NCBI GenBank assembly: GCA_946403965.1
Contig: CAMJBT010000006.1
Coordinates: 1 to 64,000 of the forward strand
DNA length: 64,000 bases
Direction of reading: 5' to 3'
From: an uncultured Pseudobutyrivibrio sp.
Lineage (GTDB): Bacteria; Bacillota; Clostridia; Lachnospirales; Lachnospiraceae
Position 1 is the first letter of the stretch; each line of letters opens with the position of its first letter. Made by a program: the position numbers and the translations under genes. Under the pieces are notes generated by a model, which had not been told where the DNA came from, searched no databases, and saw only the letters and a list, made by a program, of their open reading frames with translations. This document shows positions 43,381-54,100 of the stretch, piece by piece.

Positions 43381-45525
43381 TTGATATGCACCAAATATTT
43401 TAGAGTAAGAGTTTTATCAGGAGTAATGGTTGCTATGATGGCAATGTCATCTTTAACACCACTTATGGTAAACGCAGCTGAGCTTCCTGAAGAGGAGCAG
43501 ACTGTTGTAGAAGAAATTTCTGATGAGACAATGCCTGAGGAACCAACAGAAGAGCCAAATCAAGAATCAACAGAAGAACTGGCAGAAGCTAATGCGGAAT
43601 CAGCTCAAGAGGATGAAAATGAAGACGAACAGAATGAGGAAGCTGGTAAATCAGAAGAAGAGGCAAACATAACTGAAGAATTCAAAACAGCAGAATCTAC
43701 AGAAGAACTTGAGAAAGAAGAAACTACTGAAGAAGAAAAAAAAGATGAATACTTTGTAGTATCATTCATCGATTCAATTGATAATATTACATTTGCAACA
43801 GTAGAAGTAAATAAGAACGAATCAGTTACAGAGCTTCCAGAAGCACCTGCTCATGAAGGCTATAAATTCTATACATATGATGGAAATTACTGGGATGTAA
43901 TTCAGAACGAAGAAGTAACTGCAATTTACGTAGAAAATGAAAAACTCCCACCTAGACACGAAAGGATATTCGCAGAAATAGATGGAGTCTATGTAGAGCA
44001 CATCATAGAGAGTCAGGATGAGGAACTTGATGTTCCTTGGAAGGATGAAGAGGGAAACGAGTACATTTGGATGGATGATTGCTTCTGGCACGACATGAAC
44101 GGACATAGATATATGCCAGACAAAACATACATTGACCCATATTACGGAGAGATGTGTTTCGGAGATTCTGGAAACGAGATGGTTAATGAGAGCAAGAAGC
44201 TGGCACAGAGCGAGATAAACACAATGCTCGATTACATAAGTAAAACCACCCCAGCATTCTCATTCATTGCAGGACCACTTAAGACATTGATTGCAGAAAT
44301 GTTTGGACAAACTGGAAGCAAGGATCCTAATAAAATAATAATTGATAAGCTGAGTGATATTGAAAAACAGCTTACTGATATGGAAGACAATCAAAAATAT
44401 CATGTTGAAGACGCCCTTACAATGGCTGAGCTAGGAGGAGATTTTCAGGAACTGGCTAAGAGGATTGATCCATTATATAACAAGATTAACGATTCCATTG
44501 GAAATTACGAAAAAGGTGATATCAGTAAAGAACAGTGCCAAAGGGAAATCGCAGCCCTTCGCGATAGTAATGAATATGCTAACCTTACAGCGGCTATATC
44601 AGGTGCATCAAAAGCTTTCTTCGGAGATACAAACTATACAATAGATAAGAGATCCATATTCGGAGCAACATATAATCTTCAGTGCAATCACGTAATGTTC
44701 TCTGGTGAAGCAATAGACAAGGTTACCCCATATTTAATCAGACAGCTTTGCAATTACCTTAGGGCTTATGGTTTAGTAAACACAGTACTTGACAATTATG
44801 AAGCAGTAGTAGGAAACAATGCAGCTTTAAGTACACGTGAAGAAATGCTTTCAAACACTGGTGGAGTACTTAACGGAACATTTAATCCAGAAAAACCAGG
44901 TGTCTTTGGACAGTTTAAAAAGTTTCTTGAACTCTACAGATTCACATACGTGGGATGTAGTTCAGATCCTTATCATCACGTAAGGTTGAATGAAAAGATC
45001 GCCGTTTGCCTAGAGATGCCAAGAAGATGCATAGGAACAGGTGTATACGAGGAATGTAACCTGGAAAAATACACCCCAGATGGAATGAAAAACTTCCCAC
45101 TAAGCAGCACTCAAATGAAAAATCTGGCAAGCTATTGCGCAAGAAAACACATATCAGTTTACGACTTCCTAATAGATGTGGTTGGTTTCAAATTAACTAT
45201 AGTTCCAGATTTTGAAATATTTACATACTTGGTAGATAAAAATGTGGTAGAAATAACTGGAGATTCAAAAGTAGCATTTGGCGACAGGGTATATACATTT
45301 GACGAGATAATGAGAGAATCTTCTGCCACATACATGCCTACAGGACCACAGATAATTGAACTAGAAGTGGAACGTAAAGTGAAGTTATTTGGCTCAAGGA
45401 ACATGTTTAATAACATGCAGGCAATTCAAATCAACAGGGTAGGAGCAACAGATGAGAAGGTAAGAATTGGCATAATGGACGGAAAAGGCAGAGTCAATGC
45501 AACAGTACTGTTCTTCATGAGATAG
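43381..45525 (+). CDS. Large secreted protein of unknown function with acidic Glu-rich N-terminal linker
   Basis: Signal peptide-like N-terminus (TTG start); ~90-aa E/T/N-rich segment; helical middle region and unassigned C-terminus. Confidence 0.75.
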   Translation: MICTKYFRVRVLSGVMVAMMAMSSLTPLMVNAAELPEEEQTVVEEISDETMPEEPTEEPNQESTEELAEANAESAQEDENEDEQNEEAGKSEEEANITEEFKTAESTEELEKEETTEEEKKDEYFVVSFIDSIDNITFATVEVNKNESVTELPEAPAHEGYKFYTYDGNYWDVIQNEEVTAIYVENEKLPPRHERIFAEIDGVYVEHIIESQDEELDVPWKDEEGNEYIWMDDCFWHDMNGHRYMPDKTYIDPYYGEMCFGDSGNEMVNESKKLAQSEINTMLDYISKTTPAFSFIAGPLKTLIAEMFGQTGSKDPNKIIIDKLSDIEKQLTDMEDNQKYHVEDALTMAELGGDFQELAKRIDPLYNKINDSIGNYEKGDISKEQCQREIAALRDSNEYANLTAAISGASKAFFGDTNYTIDKRSIFGATYNLQCNHVMFSGEAIDKVTPYLIRQLCNYLRAYGLVNTVLDNYEAVVGNNAALSTREEMLSNTGGVLNGTFNPEKPGVFGQFKKFLELYRFTYVGCSSDPYHHVRLNEKIAVCLEMPRRCIGTGVYEECNLEKYTPDGMKNFPLSSTQMKNLASYCARKHISVYDFLIDVVGFKLTIVPDFEIFTYLVDKNVVEITGDSKVAFGDRVYTFDEIMRESSATYMPTGPQIIELEVERKVKLFGSRNMFNNMQAIQINRVGATDEKVRIGIMDGKGRVNATVLFFMR

Positions 45526-45710
45526 TAATAACTCCAACTAAATAAGACATAAATTAAAGGGACTGGTCTCTAACAGGAGGCCGGTTCCTATCAATATGCC
45601 CAATAAGTAGTATCCCCAATTAATATCATAGACTTATGTAAGACGAGCCTATTTTTTCTTAAAGGAACAGGTTCTAATTGCTCCTTTTATATCACCATCA
45701 TCTTAAAAGT

Positions 45711-45897
45711 ATCTTAAAAGTATTTCGGCGCAAGCGTGACTATCGCTATCTGTCTGATGGTGGTCTAGGGCTATTCCATAATAGCACCATAAATCATTAA
45801 GTTTATGGCTAATGTTAGGAAGTATTTTTAACTGCTCTTTGATGAAGCTTAAGCCATCTCGACCATGTCCCTCATAAGAAATAAACTGGTTCCAAAA
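45711..45897 (-). pseudogene. C-terminal remnant of an exonuclease-like protein
   Basis: Minus-strand read-through gives NQFISYEGHGRDGLSFIKEQLKILPNISHKLNDLWCYYGIALDHHQTDSDSHACAEILLRYF*, like a DnaQ-type exonuclease tail; no start. Confidence 0.55.
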
Positions 45898-46122
45898 TCA
45901 AGTACCAATTTTTGACAGTTTGGAACTTGTAAAACGAAAAAGTGGAACTTTTTTCAGCCAGATGAAAAAAAATTAATAAAAATCGCCTTATTAGCCAAAT
46001 CGAATCCTACAGTAAACTTAATTGAGAAAATTTATAACCATTCGTCCTATGTAATATAGAGATTGCTATTTACCTACTAAAAGAGTATGCTTTTAGAAAA
46101 GATGAGAAGGGGGATAGTAAAA

Positions 46123-46716
46123 ATGATCTCAAGAGACGAGGCCTTTGACTTATTGAAAAAATACAACAAGGATTCTTTTCATATTCAACACGCATTGACC
46201 GTTGAAGCTGTTATGAAATGGTATGCAAATGAACTTGGTTATGCTGATGAAAAGGAATATTGGGGAATTGTTGGACTTTTACATGATATAGATTTTGAAT
46301 TGTATCCAGATGAACATTGTTTGAAAGCTCCAGAATTATTAAAAGAAGGCGGTGTGAGTGATGATATTATTCATGCAGTATGTTCACACGGATATGGTAT
46401 TACTGTTGGTTGCGGAGAAACTATAGATGTAGAGCCAATAAGAGAGATGGAAAAAGTACTCTTTGCAGCTGATGAGCTGACAGGACTTATTTGGGCGGCG
46501 GCTCTAATGCGACCATCTAAGAGTACTAAAGATATGGAACTAAAATCTCTTAAGAAGAAATATAAAAGCAAAGGATTTGCTGCAGGATGCTCACGAGAGG
46601 TTATAGAACGTGGAGCAAATCAGCTTGGCTGGGAGCTTAACGATTTGTTAGATAAAACATTGCAAGCAATGGCTGCTAGTGAGGATACTATTAACAAGGA
46701 AATGTTAGCGGGGTAA
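46123..46716 (+). CDS. HD domain (HDIG) hydrolase
   Basis: FHIQHALTVEAVM ... IVGLLHDIDFELYPDEH ... VCSHGYG. Confidence 0.85.
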   Translation: MISRDEAFDLLKKYNKDSFHIQHALTVEAVMKWYANELGYADEKEYWGIVGLLHDIDFELYPDEHCLKAPELLKEGGVSDDIIHAVCSHGYGITVGCGETIDVEPIREMEKVLFAADELTGLIWAAALMRPSKSTKDMELKSLKKKYKSKGFAAGCSREVIERGANQLGWELNDLLDKTLQAMAASEDTINKEMLAG

Positions 46717-46722
46717 AGACCT

Positions 46723-46944
46723 ATGAAATCAATCCTTATTAAAGATACAACACGAGAGGAGCGCGAAGAGATTATAAAAGCATCTCTTGATTGTGGAGGC
46801 GGATGCGAAAACTGTTCTTCTTGTTGGCTTGGTGGCGGTAGTCCTTGGGATATTTACCAGGACTATATAGATGGAAAACGTGAAATTAGTGATATTAATA
46901 AGGATTATATGTCTATATACCGTCAGGATAGGCAGATAAAATAG
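46723..46944 (+). CDS. Small Cys-motif protein
   Basis: CGGGCENCSSC. Confidence 0.6.
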   Translation: MKSILIKDTTREEREEIIKASLDCGGGCENCSSCWLGGGSPWDIYQDYIDGKREISDINKDYMSIYRQDRQIK

Positions 46945-46952
46945 GTATATTT

Positions 46953-47153
46953 ATGAAAGAAGCTCCAGATATTATAAATTCAACTGAACAAGAACGGCGT
47001 GATTATATTAAGCAAAGATTTCCATGTGTTGCAGATTGCGATATGTGTGGGCTTTGCAAAGTTTTTCACGGAAAAGATGCAGAAACAGCTTATGACGATT
47101 ACATCTTAGGGGTACGGACATTTTTAGATGTTTCGGCAGATTATAAAAGATGA
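46953..47153 (+). CDS. Small Cys-motif protein, paralogue of the upstream gene
   Basis: CVADCDMCGLC with identical Cys spacing. Confidence 0.6.
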   Translation: MKEAPDIINSTEQERRDYIKQRFPCVADCDMCGLCKVFHGKDAETAYDDYILGVRTFLDVSADYKR

Positions 47154-47280
47154 CTTAGACAATTCATCTAATTTTTATCGATAGATTTAAGTTCAATTCA
47201 TTTTATATGAGTTCAATTTATGCTATAATTGAATTCTTTTGTTTGATAATCTAGTTTAGTCAATTCTATTTTTGCGCCAT

Positions 47281-47444
47281 TTTGCCAGATGCGTGTTTTT
47301 CATTTATTGGAAGGAAGCGGAAAAATAAGTTTAGGTATCTATGCTTGTAGTCCTGAAGATTCAAGCTTTAAAGCAGTTTTTTCTGATATGAAAGTAACAG
47401 AATGTGCTTGGAAAGCTCACGATGGACAACAGCCAGATTTATAA
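47281..47444 (+). pseudogene. C-terminal remnant of a DUF1349-like protein
   Basis: Read-through RVFHLLEGSGKISLGIYACSPEDSSFKAVFSDMKVTECAWKAHDGQQPDL* with no start. Confidence 0.55.
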
Positions 47445-47469
47445 AAGTAAGTGAGAGGGGGATTTTTTC

Positions 47470-47673
47470 ATGAAAACACTTATGGTTTATTATTCACATG
47501 AGGGAAATACTGAATTTGTTGTTAAGAAAATTGCAGAGAAAGCTTTTGGAAAATTGAAGGAGAGCATCGGGATAGATTCGCTTGCTGCTACACTTATTCT
47601 TATTGATCCAAAGGACAAGCCTAGTGAAGATAATGATAGGAAAATAGAAGATTTTTGTAAGGAAATCTTTTAA
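47470..47673 (+). pseudogene. Flavodoxin with internal deletion
   Basis: N-terminal MKTLMVYYSHEGNTEFVVKKIAEKAFG joined directly to C-terminal-like IDPKDKPSEDNDRKIEDFCKEIF. Confidence 0.6.
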
Positions 47674-47713
47674 GGTGAAAAATGTAGAAAAGCAGTAGAA
47701 GGAGAATAGTCTT

Positions 47714-48253
47714 ATGAGCAGTTTTAAATTGATAAATGGATCATGTGCAGACCAAAAGGTAGATGCAGTTGTTAATGCCGCCAATAGATATTTAGCTGCC
47801 GGTGGTGGTATATGCGGTGTTATCTTTAGCAAAGCTGGAATGAGAGAATTATCAGATGCTTGTGATAAATGCAATCCACCTCTAAATGATGGTGAAGCGG
47901 CTATTACTCCAGCTTTTAACATGACTAATTGTAAATATATAATTCATGCAGTAGGTCCAAATTTTGGAGCTACTCCAAAAGCATTTAAGGAATTATTTGA
48001 AGCTTATTACAATTCTCTAGTTGTTCTAAAGGATAATGGACTTCATAGTATTTCATTTCCTTTAATAAGTTCAGGCATATTTGGCGGTAGTTTAGCAGAT
48101 GCTCCTGGAGAGTCAGCTAAACAATGTAAGAGAGCATACCAGAGCTTCACTGAGGATTATCCAGGTTATGACGTGGATGTGTTACTTTGTGCTTTTACAA
48201 GTAGTGAAATGAAATCAGCAGAGGCGCAAATTAGTTATAGTCTCTTTTTTTAA
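47714..48253 (+). CDS. Macro domain protein (ADP-ribose-binding)
   Basis: KVDAVVNAANRYLAAGGGICGVIFSKAG, YIIHAVGPNFG, ISFPLISSGIFGG. Confidence 0.93.
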   Translation: MSSFKLINGSCADQKVDAVVNAANRYLAAGGGICGVIFSKAGMRELSDACDKCNPPLNDGEAAITPAFNMTNCKYIIHAVGPNFGATPKAFKELFEAYYNSLVVLKDNGLHSISFPLISSGIFGGSLADAPGESAKQCKRAYQSFTEDYPGYDVDVLLCAFTSSEMKSAEAQISYSLFF

Positions 48254-48305
48254 TAACTCCTTTTGTGAAATACGAGCACTAGGCATCCCTAGTGCTGTTA
48301 AATGT

Positions 48306-48926
48306 TTAATCTTCAATCATTGGAATATTGGATAATTCTCGCAACTTATTCTGTAGAATTTCTCTATTAGGTAACTTGAGTTTATATTCGGCAACAAGCA
48401 TTGGAGACATTGTTCTGCTCATTGCATATTCTACAACTTCATCATCCTTAGATGCGCATAATACTAATCCTACACTAGGATTTTCATTTTCTTTCTTTAC
48501 TTGGCGGTCTAAGGCTTCTAAATAGAAATCCATTTTTGAAACATATTCAGGTTTAAATTTCCCAACCTTTAGTTCAAATGCGACTAGGCACTGCAAATCA
48601 CGGTGATAGAAGAGAAATAGTTTTCTTTTATGCAGAGACGAATGTAAAATTCTCTAGCTTCTGGAGTGTCGCAACTAGACATGATGAGCAAATGATTAGA
48701 CCAGCTAATTTGTGTCACCAGTGGTGACACAATTTCCTCATCTTTATATGTTTCGTAGAATTGCTTCATACGATACAGCCCCCTACGGTTGAATCCCTTT
48801 ATGCCTGGAAAAGCTGCTTGAATTTGTTCTGCGATAGTGTCCATATACCTGTCTCCAAAAGCAGACTTCTCAGCTTCTTGATATAGGTATTCACCAACAT
48901 TCGTTAATGCAACTTTTGTGATTTAT
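48306..48926 (-). pseudogene. YhcG-like PDDEXK nuclease family protein, internally deleted and frameshifted
   Basis: N-part ALTNVGEYLYQEAEKSAFGDRYMDTIAEQIQAAFPGIKGFNRRGLYRMKQFYETY; C-part FLFYHRDLQCLVAFELKVGKFKPEY in another frame. Confidence 0.75.
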
Positions 48927-48989
48927 CGATAGATATAGTCATATCAAAAACCACAATAATATCTACTCATTGGATAATTGCAATATCTA

Positions 48990-50018
48990 TTAGCTAAAGA
49001 ATGTACTTGCCGCCTCTGCCGCAGCATCAATTCTAGCTTCCTTGTCCGAAATATAATGCTTGGAAGTATCAATATTGCTATGATGAAGGGCATCTTTGAT
49101 TGCATAGATGTCCTTTGTTTCTGCGTAGACTTTGGTAGCAAAAGTAGCTCTCATCTTGTGAGGAGAGTACTTATCAGAAAGACCGGCAGCCTTACAGTAT
49201 TTCTTAAGCATTTTTTGTACCGCATTTACGGATATTCTTTTGCCCTGGGTTGAAATGAACAATGCGTTCTCATCAGTAGAAGAGAGTAGTAGTGGGCGAG
49301 AAAACTCGATGTAATCAGCCACGGCATTGTATACAGGAGTGATTACACGTACCTTATCATAATCTCCACCTTTTCTGATAATACTGAAATATACTTTGTG
49401 CTCTTCGGTAGTATCAATGTCTGAAAGATTAAGTCCCACAAGCTCTGAGACACGCATGCCAGTGCCAATTAACACCATGATAATGGCCATATCTCTATCA
49501 ACCATGCGTTTATTATATGCTTTGGCATGTTCTGAAATTTTATCCTGATTTTGTATACAATTTAATAAAGCTGAAACCTCTGAATCACTGAGCTTTACCA
49601 CATCTCTTTCATGAAGTTTTGGACCTTCCACTAGAAGTGTAGGATTATTTTTGATTGCACCAATGGCCAGGTAATACTTATACATGGTCTTAAGTACAGA
49701 AAGCTTTCTGCGGCGTGCGGTCTCACTTAGTTTGATTCCATCCTCAGATTCAGTAATGTATTTTTCAATCTGGGTCATTCTGATTTTATCCAAATCAGTA
49801 ACCTGGATATCCTTGACATTTTCTTTTTTTAGAACTACAGCCATGAATCTTAGGAATACATTTATCTCATACATATACCCAAGAATTGTGTTTGTAGAAC
49901 GATTTCTTGAATCCAAATGGGTATGAAAATCCTCTAAGAACTCTGGCATATCATTTAAGAGCTCATTTATCTTTGTGTTATTTTTAATGTCTTGTTCGTT
50001 TCGATACTCATTACTCAT
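48990..50018 (-). CDS. Tyrosine recombinase/integrase (XerC/D-like)
   Basis: GTGMRVSELVGL, SPHKMRATFAT, HHSNIDTSKHYI: R, HxxR, H and Y present. Confidence 0.92.
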   Translation of the reverse strand: MSNEYRNEQDIKNNTKINELLNDMPEFLEDFHTHLDSRNRSTNTILGYMYEINVFLRFMAVVLKKENVKDIQVTDLDKIRMTQIEKYITESEDGIKLSETARRRKLSVLKTMYKYYLAIGAIKNNPTLLVEGPKLHERDVVKLSDSEVSALLNCIQNQDKISEHAKAYNKRMVDRDMAIIMVLIGTGMRVSELVGLNLSDIDTTEEHKVYFSIIRKGGDYDKVRVITPVYNAVADYIEFSRPLLLSSTDENALFISTQGKRISVNAVQKMLKKYCKAAGLSDKYSPHKMRATFATKVYAETKDIYAIKDALHHSNIDTSKHYISDKEARIDAAAEAASTFFS

Positions 50019-50148
50019 GAGTATATTATAAAATAAATGCTATTAATATGCAAAACGTTTATTTAATGTAAAGATAGGCGCATGTGAATAACACCGCCCT
50101 AAGTTGAGAGTTGAGTTGCAATCTAAGGCGGTGTATATTAACGATATT

Positions 50149-50406
50149 TTATTCATAATGTCCGCGACATGAAATTATACGTATATTTTCGTTCTCAAAA
50201 TCATAAACAAGGCGGTCTACATCATTTATTCTACGGCTCCAAAACCCACTGAGGTTTTCCTTTAACGGTTCAGGTTTTCCAATACCATTATATGGATCAC
50301 GTTGGGCATCTTTTATTAGTGAATTAATTCTTTTTAAAGTCTTTTTATCTTGGGTTTGCCAATAAAGATAATCATCCCAACCTCTGTCTTCCCATAGGAT
50401 TCCCAT
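50149..50406 (-). CDS. YoeB/Txe-type toxin
   Basis: WEDRGWDDYLYWQTQDKKTLKRINSLIKDAQRDPYNGIGKPEPLKENLSGFWSRRINDVDRLVY. Confidence 0.92.
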   Translation of the reverse strand: MGILWEDRGWDDYLYWQTQDKKTLKRINSLIKDAQRDPYNGIGKPEPLKENLSGFWSRRINDVDRLVYDFENENIRIISCRGHYE

Positions 50407-50690
50407 TAATCTTCATCCTCCAGTAGTTCATGTTCTTCAAAGTGAGCTTTTCCTGTTTTGATATCATTTGCGATACCTTCAAGATATCTTATATTTGATT
50501 CAGAATAAAATGGATCTGCAGAGACTTCAAATGGAATTCTGTGTTCCCTAGTCATTTTTTTGGCAAAAATTGTAAAGGCGGTTGTCATAGACATGCCAAG
50601 TTCATCACAAAGTGCTTCCATATTTTTCTTTAAGTCAGAGTCCATTCTAAAATTAACATTTACTGCGTTTGCCATTTTAAAAACCTCCAT
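50406..50690 (-). CDS. RelB/DinJ-type antitoxin
   Basis: VNVNFRMDSDLKKNMEALCDELGMSMTTAFTIFAKKMTREHRIPFE; overlaps toxin start. Confidence 0.9.
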   Translation of the reverse strand: MEVFKMANAVNVNFRMDSDLKKNMEALCDELGMSMTTAFTIFAKKMTREHRIPFEVSADPFYSESNIRYLEGIANDIKTGKAHFEEHELLEDED

Positions 50691-50733
50691 AGTTTTTCTA
50701 TTTTCTTAATTTGATTATATCATGAAAGCATAA

Positions 50734-50778
50734 AAATGCAAGATGTATCATTACAATGTAATGATACATCTTGCATTT
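50734..50778. repeat. 45-bp perfect inverted repeat at the toxin-antitoxin promoter
   Basis: AAATGCAAGATGTATCATTACA-A-TGTAATGATACATCTTGCATTT. Confidence 0.9.
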
Positions 50779-50865
50779 ATTACAATTAAACATTTATGTG
50801 CAAAACTTAAATTATACGCATAGTTTAAAGGCTTAATATAATAACCCCAAAATAACCCCAATAAT

Positions 50866-51075
50866 TGTCATTTGACACATAACATATAAAATGTGTGACA
50901 CATAACGTAGAAAAAGGTACAAAGGGATCACTTTAATCGGTCATTTTATGCGATTTTGTGACACATAACGTATAAAATGATGTCGGATTGACAGATAAAA
51001 TATAAAAAGCCGCCCAAAAATGACACATAAGATATAAAAAGCTGTCGTTTTGACACATAAAATATAAAAAGCTGT
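50866..51075. repeat. Left end: about six TnsB-binding-site-like repeats
   Basis: TGACACATAANATATAAAAAGNTGTC-like copies at 50873, 50896, 50959, 50989, 51021, 51051. Confidence 0.88.
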
Positions 51076-51180
51076 TCTATGATTCAGTGCATCTAATATT
51101 CGCTATTTATCAAATTTGCTGAGGCTGAGGAGGCTCGAACTCATTCTTAGCCCTTAAAAACACCGAAAGAGTGTCATGTG

Positions 51181-54100
51181 TCAACTCTGTACTACATGTA
51201 TGTTATAGTTTTTCAAATGTTTCTTATTCTCATACATTCTTTTATCAGCCTTATCAAATACTCCTGCTACATTTCGCTCACCATTGTATCTTGCTGCCCC
51301 ACAAGCAATTACAACATTATCAGTTTTTTGATTCTCCAAATTAATCTTTTCAAGTTCTGCCATTATAAGGTCAATATTCTGATAATCCATACCTTGAGCA
51401 ATAACAGCAAACTCATCTCCGCCAATTCTATATATTGGGCTGTGCTTAAATAAGTTACAAATTATAGAACATCCAGATTTAATAAACTCGTCTCCTGCCT
51501 GATGTCCCAAAGAATCATTAATTTCTTTAAGACCATTTATATCAAAAACTATGGTTGCAAACTCTAAGTCCTCTTTTTCTTCAATGAGACGGTTAAGTTT
51601 AGCCTCTGCGTCAATGTATGCATATTTATTCTTAACTCCAGTAAGAGAATCAAGATTCGCTATCTTACTCATCTCTGCAAGATTCTTATAATAATTCTGG
51701 TCTTTTCTAACCTGATCATCTACATCGACAATACCTAGTATTAGAATTTGTTTTTGGTCTTCAATAATATAGGTAGCCTTAATACATACATATTTTGGTG
51801 CCCCCTGATACATTAATCTTATGTTTATAGAATAAACACCATTACTTTCAATTGTCTTACAAATATTTTCTTTTGAAAACAACGTAAGGAAATTGTCGAT
51901 ATCTTCTATAAAAACATTTTTCAGACCTTTCTCTCTGAACTTTTCAAAGAAATTGTCCCCTTCATTATCCAAGGCTAAGTATCTATAATCTTCATCTAAG
52001 GTATATCTAACAAAATGTTCATTCTCAGGATCAATTGCATAGATACAAATAAAATCACCTGTAAGCGCAGTGACTCTGTTATAAGTCATACGCTCCCTTT
52101 TAATTCGTTCAATTTCCTCTTTATGTCGCAGTTCAGCATCATTATCAATATACCCCAGTATTACAACAGACAACGCTACAGCATCGTTTTCTTCGTTTGT
52201 AGCAACTTTACGAATAAACAAGTGAATTACATCGTTGTTCTTGCCTCTAATATCAACGATAACAGGCTTTCCTTCTTTTTTGCACTGTATCAATGCATTG
52301 AAGAAATTTTGGTCTGCTCTACCATCCGAATAATTCTCACTTACAGAATATTTTGGATAATGTTTCTCCATAAATATCTTATAGGATTTGTTACCTTTCA
52401 TATATCTAATCTCATAGCCTTTTACCTCTACGATAAACATAGGCATTGTGTCAAAGTAATCACCAGAAATAATGCTATCATCAGCTGAGAAAGACATATC
52501 ATACATATTTACATTACCAACAGTTGCGTAATACTCAGCCTCTTTAGGGTTCTCAAAACCTATCTGATTTTCACTTTTATATCTATCGAGAATATCATCA
52601 AATGGAACTGCCTTACTATAATAATAGCCCTGAAGTTTTGTGCACCCCACCTCATTGAGGAAATCTATTGGATTCTCATCTTCAACACCTTCAGCTACTG
52701 TATCGCTTCCTAAACCCCTGGCTAAACGGACAAATTCAGAGACAATAACCTTACTGTCTTCACTCTCATGAATTTCATCTACGAAAGCCTTATCAAGCTT
52801 TATTACATCAAAATGTATCCTCTGCAGTAAATCAGGAGAGGAATATCCACGACCAAAATCATCCAACCAAACGCTAAAGCCCAATTCTCTGAAGCGTTTT
52901 ATCTGGATAATCATGTAATCTACATCATCTGTAACTACACTTTCAGTCAACTCGATTACTATTCTACTTCTATCTATCCCTGCCTCGTCCACACGTTTTC
53001 TTATCTCTTCTACAATGTCACAGGCATAAAAATCCGTTTTTGATAAATTGATGGAATTAGGCACAATATTTAAACCTGCCTCGGCCTGCTGCTTAAGCTT
53101 TATAATTACCTGCTCCGCAACATATAAGTCAAGTTTATATGTTATCTTTGCATCCTCAAGAATAGGAATAAAATCATTAGGACCAATTTCATCCTTCTTA
53201 GGATCCTTCCATCTGACAAGGGCTTCTTCATTACAAACCTTGCCATTAGATGTACGGATAATAGGCTGATAACAGACCTTTATCCAACCATCTTCTATAG
53301 CTCTATCTAGATTTTCAAAGATGTATCGTCTGTCCTCAAACTGCTTCAACATCTTCTCATCAAAATACACAATTTTCGAATCATAAATCTTGCCACAGCT
53401 GTCACAGGCTATCTTAGCTCTATCCGTAGCTGTAGCAGGACCTACATACCCAAATCCGGTGTCATAAATGCCTATCTTCACAGGCAAATTCTTACCATTA
53501 TTAATAAGTTTAAAATCATTAACCAAATATTTAAGCTTATTATCAATCCCTTCATTGTCTGTATATACAGCAAAATGATCCGCTGTTGTTCTACAGCAAT
53601 TATAGTTACCAAAAAACTTAACCAGTAATTTAGCACTCTCTTTTATCAGTGCATCCCCAGCTTCATATCCATATTTTTGATTAAATGCCTGCATACCGCT
53701 TAAATCAAAGAACATCATTACTAAGTCTTTTCCATTATTTATAGAATTATTTTTTGAAGCTTCAGCCAATTGAAAAAAATAATCCATAGCTGGTAATCCA
53801 GTCAAATAATCATAGCTCAAGCCTGTTGCAGCCTTTTTACTCTGAAAATGCTTGTTATGGATTAGATTAAATCCCATAGCGATGTCTCTGTTATCTGCAT
53901 TGTAAACACCTTCGTTTACGTAGTTTACAACTGCAAGTCTTACACCATTTTCCTTGTATATATGGTTTCCTATAGAATGAAGAATGATATATTTGTCACC
54001 AAGTTTGGAACGATATACCTGATTGTACTCTCCGCCATCTACTGCAAAACGTACAGCAGCATCTGCCAATTCGGCAACATCATCAGGATGAACATCTCTA

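Noticed and set aside
48990-50018. Tyrosine recombinase as cointegrate resolvase of the Tn7-like element
   Set aside because: It lies outside the left terminus and no recombination sites were identified; possible but unsupported.
50866-51075. CRISPR-like array
   Set aside because: Repeats are irregularly spaced, vary in sequence and occur inverted at both ends of a tns operon; they are transposon-end sites, and no cas genes are present.
51121-51160. tRNA or attachment-site-like GAGGCTCGAACTC
   Set aside because: Cannot be folded into a cloverleaf and lies within the transposon left region.
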